Positions 8,745 to 17,149 of a DNA stretch of 64,000 nt are shown here, one piece after another; position 1 is the first letter of the stretch; every line of letters begins with the position of its first letter. A program made the translations under genes and the position numbers. The DNA lies in assembly GCF_000744105.1 (NCBI RefSeq), contig NZ_JQLH01000001.1, positions 2,356,001-2,420,000 of the forward strand, in the 5' to 3' direction. Below the pieces are notes generated by a model. The model was not told the origin of the DNA. It did not search any database and saw only the letters and a list, made by a program, of their open reading frames with translations. The stretch comes from Maribacter forsetii DSM 18668 (GTDB lineage: Bacteria > Bacteroidota > Bacteroidia > Flavobacteriales > Flavobacteriaceae).

Positions 8745-9587
8745 ATGAAATCACCCAATTGGAAAACAGCTATAGAATTTGATGATATTACGTATAAAAA
8801 ATGTGACGGTGTAGCGCGTATTGCTTTCAACCGACCTAATGTGCGTAATGCTTTTAGACCACATACGACAAGTGAGTTAATTAAAGCTTTTTACGATGCT
8901 CAAGAAGATACTTCTATTGGAGTAGTTTTACTTTCTGCGGAAGGACCTTCTACTAAAGACGGAATATGGTCTTTTTGTTCTGGTGGTGATCAAAAGGCTA
9001 GGGGAGAAAAGGGGTATGTTGGTCAAGATGGTCAGCACCGTTTAAATATACTTGAAGTACAACGTATGATTCGTTTTATGCCGAAAGTAGTCATCTGCGT
9101 AGTACCGGGTTGGGCCGTTGGTGGCGGACACAGTTTGCATGTGGTTTGCGACATGACTTTAGCTAGTAAAGAACATGCTATTTTTAAACAAACCGATGCC
9201 GATGTTACCAGTTTTGATGGTGGATATGGATCTGCGTACCTAGCTAAAATGGTGGGACAGAAAAAAGCACGTGAGATTTTCTTTTTAGGCAGAAACTATT
9301 CTGCACAAGATGCTTTTGATATGGGTATGGTAAATGCCGTAATACCTCATGATGAGTTAGAAGACACCGCTTTTCAATGGGCACAAGAGGTTTTGGAGAA
9401 ATCACCAACTTCTATAAAAATGTTGAAGTTTTCTATGAACTTAACAGATGATGGAATGGTGGGTCAACAAGTATTTGCCGGTGAAGCAACCAGACTAGCC
9501 TATATGACCGAAGAAGCAAAAGAAGGTAGAAACGCTTTCTTAGAGAAACGTAAACCTAATTTTGGTAAGGATAATTGGCTACCTTAA
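8745..9587 (+). CDS. menB: 1,4-dihydroxy-2-naphthoyl-CoA synthase
   Basis: Crotonase-fold enzyme of menaquinone synthesis; it cyclises O-succinylbenzoyl-CoA to dihydroxynaphthoyl-CoA. The ATG at 8745 gives 280 residues, the usual MenB length, and the protein then begins with the family N-terminus (SPNWKTAIEFDDITYKKCDG). The frame stays open to an ATG at 8658, but those 29 residues look like translated leader. The MenB signatures are present: FNRPNVRNAFRPHT, SGGDQ of the oxyanion region, GWAVGGGHSLHVVCD and FDGGYGSAYLA. No other men genes are in the window. It ends at a heptamer-repeat region and a terminator shared with the convergent gene. Confidence 0.92.
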   Translation: MKSPNWKTAIEFDDITYKKCDGVARIAFNRPNVRNAFRPHTTSELIKAFYDAQEDTSIGVVLLSAEGPSTKDGIWSFCSGGDQKARGEKGYVGQDGQHRLNILEVQRMIRFMPKVVICVVPGWAVGGGHSLHVVCDMTLASKEHAIFKQTDADVTSFDGGYGSAYLAKMVGQKKAREIFFLGRNYSAQDAFDMGMVNAVIPHDELEDTAFQWAQEVLEKSPTSIKMLKFSMNLTDDGMVGQQVFAGEATRLAYMTEEAKEGRNAFLEKRKPNFGKDNWLP

Positions 9588-9593
9588 TATAGC

Positions 9594-9656
9594 TGTTGGC
9601 TGTTGGCTGTTGGCTGTTGGCTGTTGGCTGTTGGCTAAAGGCTAAAGGCTAAAGGC
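9594..9656. repeat. Heptanucleotide tandem repeats (TGTTGGC then TAAAGGC)
   Basis: Six perfect copies of TGTTGGC (9594-9635) run directly into three copies of TAAAGGC (9636-9656), sharing the GGC end. They start 6 bp after the menB stop, in the region between two convergent genes. A short AACGC-GAA-GCGTT hairpin follows at 9673-9685. Confidence 0.95.
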
Positions 9657-9703
9657 TTAAAGAGATTGTTTGAACGCGAAGCGTTTCGGAATCAATTAAG
9701 TAG

Positions 9704-9816
9704 TACTTAATACTTAGTACTTTTTACTTCATACTTTTTTACCTGAAAACTGATACTGCCTACTGAATACTGAATACTGAATACTGAAAACTGAAAACTG
9801 AAAACTAAAAACTAAA
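9704..9816. repeat. Second heptamer array with drifting unit (TACTTNN, TACTGAA, AACTGAA, AACTAAA)
   Basis: Consecutive 7-mers in register: TACTTAA, TACTTAG, TACTTTT, TACTTCA, TACTTTT (9704-9738). After a 22-bp break come four TACTGAA (9761-9788), two AACTGAA and two AACTAAA (to 9816). Each variant differs from the next by one or two bases, the signature of slipped-strand amplification with point mutation. The rest of the menB-hydrolase gap (9866-10034) shows nothing recognisable. Confidence 0.93.
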
Positions 9817-9831
9817 AAACGCCCTAAACTA

Positions 9832-9865
9832 AAAAGAGTCCGATCATTGAAGATCAGACTCTTTT
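9832..9865. terminator. Bidirectional terminator between convergent genes
   Basis: Stem AAAAGAGTCCGATC / GATCAGACTCTTTT with loop ATTGAA and one C-A mismatch, A-rich on the left and T-rich on the right. It serves menB on the plus strand and possibly the serine hydrolase on the minus strand. Confidence 0.85.
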
Positions 9866-10034
9866 ACGAGAACACTATATGAAAATGAAAAATTTTTAAT
9901 TTGTTTTTAATAACACTGTAAATGTATATATCATTTAGAGTTCTTTGAAACTATTGTTGCCAAACAAGAGAATTCTGTTGTGAACATGTTCAAAAATGTG
10001 GTATTGTATTGAAAAGGTTAAAATTTTGCCCCTT

Positions 10035-11369
10035 TTATCGAATTGAAGCTATTATTTCTTTTAATAGGGTGTTAAATTGTTCATCGGTCTGTTCTTTTAG
10101 TCCGGTTCTGACGACCACAAGATCTTTTGAGGGTATTATAAAGATGCGTTGCCCTTGAAATCCGTTTACAGAATACAAGTCTTTAGGAATGTCTTCGTAC
10201 TTTCCTTCGGCATTCAGCCAAAAATGTGCTCCATAAGTTCCGTTAGAATGGATTGTAGGTTTTGCTACATAGTCTGACCAGGATTCTGAAAATATACGGT
10301 TACCGTTCCAATCTCCCTCATTCAGATACAACAGTCCAAATTTTGCCCAATCTCTGGTAGTTGCCCATCCGTATGAAGACAAAATATAGTTACCAGATAA
10401 ATCCGTCTCCAAGAGCATGGAGTTCATTCCTATTTTATCGATCAGTTCTTTATACGGAAAATCTAAATATTCTTGATGGGAGATGAACTGCTCTCTTAGA
10501 ATACCAGACAGCAAATTTGTGGTACCAGAAGAGTAGTTCCAAATTTCTGTTGGCTGGGCTATTATACTTTTATTACGTTGAGACAAAGTCATGTCCGAAT
10601 CCAAGAATAGCATTCGAGTAACATCGGAAATTTTAAAATAGTTCTCATCCCATTCCAATCCGCTTTGCATACGTAAAAGGTGATTCAATGTTATATTCAT
10701 TTTCGGACTCTTCATGCCGATCTCTTCAGAAAATGGCTTGTACTCCATATCAATTTTATCTTGATATTCTAAAATACCATAAAGCGTAGATAAAATGCTT
10801 TTGGTCATTGACCACCCAAGAATTTTGGTATCCTTCGTAAACCCGCGAATGTAACGCTCCCCAATAATTTGATTTTTATGAACAACTAAAAGAGATCTTG
10901 TTTTTTGTTCTGGATCTTTAAAAGCATTTTCGAATGCTACTTCTAATTTATCGTAGGCTACATTTTCTAAAATAGTATCAATCACTCCGCTATTTCCATA
11001 GGGGAAAGGCAATGTATCTTTCACAATAAATCTATTGGGAATAATATCGAAATTATGTTTAGAATACTGCTTGTTAGTCAGTACTGCACCAATTCCTTCC
11101 TTATAAACTGCTGTTCTAGGCATAAGACCATATACCTTAGCCGTTGCAGATTTGTTTTCATCTGACACCTTAGAATCCGCTAATTTGATCAACGGCATGT
11201 TATTATCGTTTAGAGTAATGTCATCAGCATCTCTATCAGCAATAAAAACACTAGAGGCCATGTTTTTAGAAGCATAGCCAGAAATTAGATTTAGTTTTGG
11301 GTAGTTGAAATATGCAGCGGCAATAATACCTACTAATACAATGCCTAAAAGCAGTTTTGTTTTCTTCAT
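10035..11369 (-). CDS. Membrane-anchored serine hydrolase, class C beta-lactamase-like fold
   Basis: A 444-residue protein with one N-terminal hydrophobic helix (residues 5-22), so probably exported or tethered in the inner membrane facing the periplasm. The catalytic domain starts near residue 130. The SxxK motif is S187-M-T-K190 in GWSMTKSIL; the second motif is Y279-S-S in NYSSGTTN; a third motif lies near HSNGTYGAHFWLN. This is the S12 / beta-lactamase-related family, which includes esterases, D-aminopeptidases and carboxypeptidases; most flavobacterial members are not resistance enzymes. The first 130 residues have no recognised domain. Substrate unknown. It is convergent with menB. Confidence 0.85.
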   Translation of the reverse strand: MKKTKLLLGIVLVGIIAAAYFNYPKLNLISGYASKNMASSVFIADRDADDITLNDNNMPLIKLADSKVSDENKSATAKVYGLMPRTAVYKEGIGAVLTNKQYSKHNFDIIPNRFIVKDTLPFPYGNSGVIDTILENVAYDKLEVAFENAFKDPEQKTRSLLVVHKNQIIGERYIRGFTKDTKILGWSMTKSILSTLYGILEYQDKIDMEYKPFSEEIGMKSPKMNITLNHLLRMQSGLEWDENYFKISDVTRMLFLDSDMTLSQRNKSIIAQPTEIWNYSSGTTNLLSGILREQFISHQEYLDFPYKELIDKIGMNSMLLETDLSGNYILSSYGWATTRDWAKFGLLYLNEGDWNGNRIFSESWSDYVAKPTIHSNGTYGAHFWLNAEGKYEDIPKDLYSVNGFQGQRIFIIPSKDLVVVRTGLKEQTDEQFNTLLKEIIASIR

Positions 11370-11446
11370 TATTTATGGTCTTCTTTATAAAATTAAAATG
11401 TGTTCAAATTCTACTTTGACATATACTGTTCAACTTATCTGAGTTA

Positions 11447-11848
11447 CTACAATTTCTCCCACGTTTTATCAGATGTAAGCTTAAAACTACCAACATAGTC
11501 AAAGTTACATTCTTGAGGTAAAATCAATGATAGAAATGTGCTTTCATCTTTTGCTTTATACAAATGGTATTCTTTACCAACAATTGGCTCAAAGCTAAAT
11601 TTCGCACTGTATACCAGATTATTGTATTCAAAATTATCCATCAGTTTTTTATACGATTCTTGTAATGCTTCATATTCTGCCTTAAACTGATTATTGGCAC
11701 TTACAATATGTGTATTCTTCCAAGAAGTTACGTCTGGAGGAGTGATTTTTGGAGCCGATACTCCTGTTGCAAAAGGGGATAGTTTACCATGATACTCTTG
11801 AGTATCTTCATTGAAAACTACATTATCTGGTTTCTTTTCTTTTGTCAT
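11447..11848 (-). CDS. DUF2452-family protein
   Basis: A 133-residue soluble protein without a signal peptide. It starts with MTKEKKPDNVVFN and contains TGVSAPKITPPDVTSWKN and a C-terminal FDYVGSFKLTSDKTWEKL, which I recognise as the DUF2452 family of Bacteroidota. The family has no established function. It is on the same strand as the serine hydrolase, 77 bp upstream of it, and could be cotranscribed. It is divergent from the FG-GAP/cytochrome lipoprotein gene. Confidence 0.75.
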   Translation of the reverse strand: MTKEKKPDNVVFNEDTQEYHGKLSPFATGVSAPKITPPDVTSWKNTHIVSANNQFKAEYEALQESYKKLMDNFEYNNLVYSAKFSFEPIVGKEYHLYKAKDESTFLSLILPQECNFDYVGSFKLTSDKTWEKL

Positions 11849-11955
11849 AGCCCTACAAATTTAAAGAAAAGCAAGCATTTATATCTTGCTAGATTATTTA
11901 CGTATGGGTATCTTCCATTTTTCAATTCCAATTTTAATAACACTATTTAATTCTA

Positions 11956-13467
11956 ATGGATTTTAAGTCTTGCCTTTACTTCATTTTATTGTGTTCGCTT
12001 TTTTCGTGTAATACGGAGAAGCCTTCTAGAGAAGTTGTTCTTTATAATAGCTATTGCGCTAACTGCCATGTGGCTCCAGATATTCAATCTTTGCCTAAAA
12101 ATATTTGGCAAGATTATGTTTTACCAGAAATGGGAGCTAGAATGGGTATTATTACTCCAGAAAAACATCCCTACTACAAATTACCATTTCATGAACAGAT
12201 TGCTGTAATAAAAACAGGTGTATATCCTTCAAAACCATTGATACCATTAGAGAACTGGGATTTATTACAAAAGTATATTATTCAGCTTGCACCAGATAGT
12301 TTAAATAATGACAATGCCATTACAGAAAGTACACCGCTATCTCAATTTAACCCCTTACCAATTAGTCTTGATAGTATAGGAGGCAGCTTAATTACGTATA
12401 TAAAAATAGAAGACGATTCAAAAAATATAATTACAGGTACTCGTAACGGACAGTTAAACGAGTTTAACCTTAATACAAAAACCTCTAAATTATTAGGAGA
12501 TTTTAATTCTGCCATTATTGATGCTAGAATACTGAAGGATAGTATTTATGTAACAAATATGGGGAAGATGGACCCTAATGAAATTCCTAGAGGGCAATCT
12601 GTATTAAGGCATGGTAACGCTACCGCTGTTCTTCAAGATTCATTACACAGACCTGTACATACCATCTATTCTGATTTGAACAATGACGGAAATGAAGAAA
12701 TTGTCATTAGTGAGTTTGGAGACCTAAAAGGCAAACTGACCTTACTACAAAAAGATAGTTTCGGTTTTTATAAAGAAAGAACGCTTTTAGATTTACCAGG
12801 TGCATTAAGGGTAATACCTAAGGATATGAATAAAGATGGCAAAGATGATTTAGTGGTCATGTTGTCGCAAGGTGATGAGGCTATTTACATTTTATATCAA
12901 GAAGATAACTTAGAATTTACAACAGAGAAAGTAATACGTTTTAGTCCGGTTTACGGTTCAAGTTGGTTTGAATTAGTAGATTATAATGGTGACGGATATG
13001 ATGATATCATTACCATAAACGGTGATAATGCCGATAAGTCCTTTGTAAACAAACCTTACCACGGTATGCGTATTCATATAAACGACGGCGAAAATAATTT
13101 TACAGAAACCTATTTTCATCCTTTAAATGGCGCAACACGATTAATAGCAAACGATTTTGATCAAGATGGTGATTTAGATTTGGCTCTCTTAGCTACCTTT
13201 CCTGACTATGAAAACCATCCTGAATATAATTTCGTGTATTTAGAGAACATCAACACCGAGCAATATCAATTTAAGCAGCAGCACTTTAACGATATAAAAA
13301 TGGGTAGGTGGTTCTTAATGGATGCTGCCGATTTTGATGCTGATGGTGATGAAGATATCGTTTTAAGTTCACTTACTTTTTCTTTTACGCCTGTACCAGA
13401 ATATTTAGAAAAAGCTTGGAAAGAAAGTAAGACGGATCTTTTAATTTTAGAAAATAAGCTACATTAG
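11956..13467 (+). CDS. Lipoprotein with c-type haem site and FG-GAP/VCBS repeats
   Basis: A 503-residue lipoprotein (lipobox SLFSCNTE near residue 18). A single CxxCH haem-binding site occurs close to the N-terminus in YNSYCANCHVAPD, followed by a cytochrome-like PEMGARMG segment. From about residue 130 it becomes a beta-propeller of FG-GAP/VCBS repeats with calcium-binding loops: DLNNDGNEE, DMNKDGKDD, DYNGDGYDD, DFDQDGDLD and DFDADGDED. This suggests an exported electron-transfer or binding protein. The partners are not evident. It starts a tightly packed run of four exported proteins (next gene 5 bp downstream). Confidence 0.85.
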   Translation: MDFKSCLYFILLCSLFSCNTEKPSREVVLYNSYCANCHVAPDIQSLPKNIWQDYVLPEMGARMGIITPEKHPYYKLPFHEQIAVIKTGVYPSKPLIPLENWDLLQKYIIQLAPDSLNNDNAITESTPLSQFNPLPISLDSIGGSLITYIKIEDDSKNIITGTRNGQLNEFNLNTKTSKLLGDFNSAIIDARILKDSIYVTNMGKMDPNEIPRGQSVLRHGNATAVLQDSLHRPVHTIYSDLNNDGNEEIVISEFGDLKGKLTLLQKDSFGFYKERTLLDLPGALRVIPKDMNKDGKDDLVVMLSQGDEAIYILYQEDNLEFTTEKVIRFSPVYGSSWFELVDYNGDGYDDIITINGDNADKSFVNKPYHGMRIHINDGENNFTETYFHPLNGATRLIANDFDQDGDLDLALLATFPDYENHPEYNFVYLENINTEQYQFKQQHFNDIKMGRWFLMDAADFDADGDEDIVLSSLTFSFTPVPEYLEKAWKESKTDLLILENKLH

Positions 13468-13472
13468 TAGGT

Positions 13473-13898
13473 ATGATAAAAAGATCATCTATTATAATAA
13501 TCTTGATAATAGCTTTAAGCTGTTCAGAGAAACCTATGGATGATAAATATAATTGGGTTCCTATTAATGTTACCGCAACTGCATATAACTCCCTGCCATA
13601 TCAAACGTCTTATGAACACTCTGCTATTACTGCATGGGGAGATTCTATTAAACCTGGTCAAAAATGGATTGCTGTTTCTAGAGATTTATTAAAGAAAGGA
13701 TTAAGCTATAATACCATGGTGAAGATAGATACCTTTGATGGTATATTTTTGGTAAAAGATAAAATGCATTCTCGTTGGCGCAACCGTATTGATATTTACA
13801 TGGGAGAAGATGTAAAGAAAGCCAAGGAATGGGGTAGACGTAAAATTACCATATCATACGCTGTTCCTAAGGATAGCTTAGAAATTATTGAAGAATGA
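13473..13898 (+). CDS. 3D-domain lipoprotein (lytic-transglycosylase-like barrel)
   Basis: A 141-residue protein; lipobox IALSCSE gives an envelope lipoprotein. The body is a 3D (Asp-Asp-Asp) domain, the small double-psi barrel also found in MltA and Bacillus YuiC/YocH. Recognisable parts are VTATAYNS, the central AVSRDLLKKGL, and the end VKDKMHSRWRNRIDIYMG followed by AKEWGRRK. In this family conserved aspartates cleave peptidoglycan glycan strands. Its neighbour, starting 4 bp before this gene's stop, is a peptidoglycan amidase, so a joint role in wall turnover is likely. Confidence 0.82.
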   Translation: MIKRSSIIIILIIALSCSEKPMDDKYNWVPINVTATAYNSLPYQTSYEHSAITAWGDSIKPGQKWIAVSRDLLKKGLSYNTMVKIDTFDGIFLVKDKMHSRWRNRIDIYMGEDVKKAKEWGRRKITISYAVPKDSLEIIEE

Positions 13899-14557
13899 AA
13901 CATCATATTATTTACCTTTTATTCATTTGTATTTTAACTGCTTGTTCTTCCTCCAAAACTATTGTGGAGCATCCCATTACGTTTAATGAGGAGCGTAAAA
14001 TATTGACCTTAGAATATCTACAAAATAGATATGGTTTGGAGCAAGATTCTCCGGAAATTGAACCTAAAATGATTGTTTTACATTGGACGGTCATTCCCAC
14101 TTTCGAAAAATCATTTGAAGCCTTTGACCCGGTAACCTTACCTAATTGGAGACCAGATATTAAAAATGTAAGCGGCTTAAATGTATCTTCTCAATTTATG
14201 GTAGATAGAGATGGTACTATATATAAGTTACTACCAGAAACTACCATGGCGCGCCATGTCATTGGTTTAAATCATTGCGCCATTGGAGTGGAGAATGTTG
14301 GTGGTACTGAAGAGCTACCTTTGACCAAAGCACAGTTGAAATCTAATATTTGGTTGGTAAAGTATTTGAAAGATAAGTATGATATCGATTATTTAATCGG
14401 GCATTATGAATACACCCTTTTTGAAAATCACCCACTTTGGTTAGAAATAGATGAAGGTTATAGAACTGTGAAAACCGATCCGGGAACCGAGTTCATGGGT
14501 AAGGTCAGGAATGCGGTTAAGAAATTGAATTTTAAAGAGTTACCAAAAACAAAATAG
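13895..14557 (+). CDS. N-acetylmuramoyl-L-alanine amidase lipoprotein (Amidase_2)
   Basis: A 220-residue lipoprotein (lipobox ILTACSSS, Cys17). The Amidase_2 / AmpD-like fold is shown by the first zinc His63 in IVLHWTV, the central MARHVIGLNHCAIGVENVGG region, GHYEYTLFENHPLW, and the C-terminal KTDPGTEF motif with the conserved Lys and Asp. The enzyme cuts the amide between MurNAc and L-Ala of the stem peptide. Its ATG overlaps the preceding stop by four bases (ATGA), so translation is coupled to the 3D-domain gene. The envelope location suggests cell-wall remodelling rather than cytoplasmic recycling. Confidence 0.85.
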   Translation: MKHHIIYLLFICILTACSSSKTIVEHPITFNEERKILTLEYLQNRYGLEQDSPEIEPKMIVLHWTVIPTFEKSFEAFDPVTLPNWRPDIKNVSGLNVSSQFMVDRDGTIYKLLPETTMARHVIGLNHCAIGVENVGGTEELPLTKAQLKSNIWLVKYLKDKYDIDYLIGHYEYTLFENHPLWLEIDEGYRTVKTDPGTEFMGKVRNAVKKLNFKELPKTK

Positions 14558-14579
14558 CAATATAATAGAAGAACTATAA

Positions 14580-16043
14580 ATGAAAAAATTATTACTCTCC
14601 ATACTAAGCTTATGCACATTATCTGCAATTGGGCAATCAGATAATATTACCACTCAGTTGTACGACACTTATGAGAATTACAAAGAAGGTTCTATTGGTA
14701 AACGACGTATTAAAAGAACAGATATTCAACCGCTTATAGATAACCTTTCTGCTAATAGCAAGTTTAAAGTACATACGGTCGGTAAATCTATTGGTGGCAA
14801 AGATTTAAGCTTGATAAGCATTGGCAAAGGTGAAACCGATGTTTTTCTTTGGTCTCAAATGCATGGCGATGAACCAACGGCTACACAAGCTATTTTTGAT
14901 ATTCTTAATTTCTTTGATAGTCCTGATTTTAAAAAAGAAAAAGAAGCTATTCTTGCCAATTTAACGGTACATTTTTTACCAATGCTGAATCCTGATGGAG
15001 CCGAACTTTACCAACGTAGAAATTTGTTAGGGATAGATATTAATAGGGATGCGCTGCGTTTACAGTCCCCAGAATCTCAAACCTTGAAAAGAGTTAGAGA
15101 TAGTCTTGATGCTGATTTCGGATTCAATCTTCATGATCAAAGCACGTATTATAATGCGGAACGCACTGAAAAACCAGCTACAATCTCTTATCTAGCTCCT
15201 GCTTATAATTATGAAAAAGATATTAATGAAACTCGTGGTAATGCCATGAAGATTATTGTTTTTATGAACGATATTCTTCAAAAATATGCTCCCGGGCAAG
15301 TAGGTAGATATAATGATGATTTTGAGCCAAGAGCTTTTGGGGATAATATTCAAAAATGGGGGACAAGTACCATTCTTATTGAGTCTGGCGGATTTCCAGA
15401 GGATGTTGAAAAGCAAGAAATTAGAAAACTGAATTACACGTCTATTTTATCTGCCATTTATACTATCGCTCAAAAGTCTTATGAAGCTATCGATATTGAT
15501 GAATACGAGAAAATTCCGGAGAATGATAGAAAGCTATTCGATTTAAAAATTGTTGGCGTAAACTACGAACTTATGGGTAATACCTATAAAATAGATATAG
15601 GTATGAATCAGATTGAAGTTGATTACCCTGACCATAACTCTTTCTGGTATAGTAGTAGAATTTTAGATCAAGGTGATTTATCAACGTATTATGGTTACGA
15701 AACGTTAGATGCTACTGGTTATACAATCAAACAAGCAAAAGTGTACCCAAAGACTTTAAATAACTTTAACGATGTACAAGGATTAAATTTTACCGAAGTA
15801 CTAAAACAAGGATATGGTTATTTACGTTTATCATCGTTCCCTGCTAAAAATATTAACTCACCTTACCCTGTTCATTTAATTGGAGAAAAATATAAAGTTC
15901 CAGAATTGAATTTAATGCCGGGAATCAACCCGACTTTCTTCTTAGAAAAAGACGGAGTTATAGCTTACGCGATAATTAACGGATTCTTAGTAGACCTTAA
16001 TAAACCTCAGATTCAAGTACCAAATGCAATGATATTCAGATAA
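14580..16043 (+). CDS. Secreted M14-family zinc carboxypeptidase
   Basis: A 487-residue protein with a signal peptide (about residues 1-19, ending SAIGQ). Zinc ligands of the M14 fold are visible: His95 and Glu98 in MHGDEPTAT, and His185 in FNLHDQST. NPDGAELYQRR and GIDINRDA are the typical substrate-site segments, and ESGGFPED may carry the general-base Glu. The peptidase domain covers about residues 45-290; the remaining 200 residues are an unrecognised beta-rich tail. It is the last gene of the 11956-16043 run (23 bp after the amidase), so it may trim peptidoglycan peptides, although family members also cut proteins. A strong terminator follows. Confidence 0.85.
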   Translation: MKKLLLSILSLCTLSAIGQSDNITTQLYDTYENYKEGSIGKRRIKRTDIQPLIDNLSANSKFKVHTVGKSIGGKDLSLISIGKGETDVFLWSQMHGDEPTATQAIFDILNFFDSPDFKKEKEAILANLTVHFLPMLNPDGAELYQRRNLLGIDINRDALRLQSPESQTLKRVRDSLDADFGFNLHDQSTYYNAERTEKPATISYLAPAYNYEKDINETRGNAMKIIVFMNDILQKYAPGQVGRYNDDFEPRAFGDNIQKWGTSTILIESGGFPEDVEKQEIRKLNYTSILSAIYTIAQKSYEAIDIDEYEKIPENDRKLFDLKIVGVNYELMGNTYKIDIGMNQIEVDYPDHNSFWYSSRILDQGDLSTYYGYETLDATGYTIKQAKVYPKTLNNFNDVQGLNFTEVLKQGYGYLRLSSFPAKNINSPYPVHLIGEKYKVPELNLMPGINPTFFLEKDGVIAYAIINGFLVDLNKPQIQVPNAMIFR

Positions 16044-16065
16044 TAAATTTAATTTTTAAGCATAA

Positions 16066-16093
16066 AAAAAGGGAAGCAATTGCTTCCCTTTTT
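16066..16093. terminator. Bidirectional terminator between convergent genes
   Basis: A perfect 28-bp palindrome made of AAAAAGGGAAGCAA and its complement, with A and T flanks on both sides. It ends both the M14 peptidase operon (plus) and the OmpA gene (minus). Confidence 0.92.
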
Positions 16094-16114
16094 CTGTATT
16101 TAGAACTTTAATTC

Positions 16115-16945
16115 TTACATAGTATCTTCTGCGTCTAAAAGAGCAAAAAACTTATCTAAGTTAGGTAAGATGATAATTTTTGTTCTTCTGTTCATCGCCA
16201 TGTTTTCTTTAGTATCGTTTTCTACTAAAGGTAAGTAGCTACTTCTACCAGAAGCGATAAGTTGAGAAGGGTCAACATCATACTCTTTCTGTAATTTACG
16301 TACAATAGATGTAGCACGTTTTACACTTAGATCCCAGTTATCAGTAACCATTGGAGTGTTGATTGTTCTAGAATCTGTATGACCTTCAACCATAACTTCC
16401 ATACTTGGCTCTGACTTAATTACATCAGCTAATTTTTTAAGAATATTATCAGCTTTGTTACTTACTCTATAACTTGCAGTATTAAACAATAGTTCATCAG
16501 AAATATTGATCATTACTACAGTCTTATCAATGCTTACATCAATATCTTCACCTTCATCAGAAATTGATTGTTTCAATTTATAAGAAACAGCCAAGTTCAT
16601 TGAATCTTGTAATGTTTTTGCACCGGCTAATTTTGCAGGATCAACATTTTTCAATGTATTTCTCATCTTAGCTTTTGTATTGTTACTCATAACGGCAACA
16701 TCATCAACACTTGTGAACTGGCTATCGTTCATCTCTTTTAATGAGTTGATTTTTGAATTGTACTCTTCTACACGAGCTTCAATTTTTGTCATTTGAGCTT
16801 GTAGCTCTTCTTTCTCAACTTGTGTTTTTTGTAATGTACTTTGAGTTTGAGATAAGTTATCTTCTAAAGCAACATATTTCTTTTTAGAAACACAAGACGA
16901 TAAAAGTGCTACCGATACTATAGTAACTAAGGATAATTTTTTCAT
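16115..16945 (-). CDS. OmpA-family lipoprotein with coiled coil
   Basis: A 276-residue protein from the ATG at 16945; the upstream in-frame ATG (16993) would bury the signal peptide and is rejected. Lipobox LLSSCVSK, then a coiled coil (about residues 25-75, rich in Glu/Gln/Lys), then the peptidoglycan-binding OmpA C-terminal domain from about residue 140. MVEGHTDSRT, NWDLSVKRATSIVRKL and MAMNRRTKIII show the Asp and Arg that hold diaminopimelate. It probably ties the outer membrane to peptidoglycan. Monocistronic. Confidence 0.9.
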   Translation of the reverse strand: MKKLSLVTIVSVALLSSCVSKKKYVALEDNLSQTQSTLQKTQVEKEELQAQMTKIEARVEEYNSKINSLKEMNDSQFTSVDDVAVMSNNTKAKMRNTLKNVDPAKLAGAKTLQDSMNLAVSYKLKQSISDEGEDIDVSIDKTVVMINISDELLFNTASYRVSNKADNILKKLADVIKSEPSMEVMVEGHTDSRTINTPMVTDNWDLSVKRATSIVRKLQKEYDVDPSQLIASGRSSYLPLVENDTKENMAMNRRTKIIILPNLDKFFALLDAEDTM

Positions 16946-17104
16946 TTTGTTCTTTTTAATTAATATTAGTCTAATCGGTTTTATATACGGCACAAATCGA
17001 TAAACGGATGTTTAAATGTTAATATGAAAGAGCTTCGCCCTGTAAATTACTAGTGCAATGAGATGATTATCAATACGTTGTTTATTTCATATTAGAGCAA
17101 AAAA

Positions 17105-17126
17105 AAGAAGCATTTTCATGCTTCTT
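17105..17126 (-). terminator. Terminator of the VWA lipoprotein gene
   Basis: Stem AAGAAGCAT / ATGCTTCTT with loop TTTC, and a T-run on the minus-strand side (17096-17104 read in reverse). It lies between the VWA stop and the OmpA gene. Confidence 0.85.
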
Positions 17127-17149
17127 CTTATATTTTGTGTGAGAATCAC

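Noticed and set aside
9594..9816. Heptamer repeats as a CRISPR or phase-variation switch
   Set aside because: The period is 7 bp with no spacers, and the repeats lie downstream of both flanking genes, so they cannot shift a reading frame or a promoter there.
10035..11369. Antibiotic-resistance beta-lactamase
   Set aside because: The motifs are those of the broad S12 hydrolase family; the YxN motif is YSS and there is no AmpR-type regulator, so resistance is not supported.
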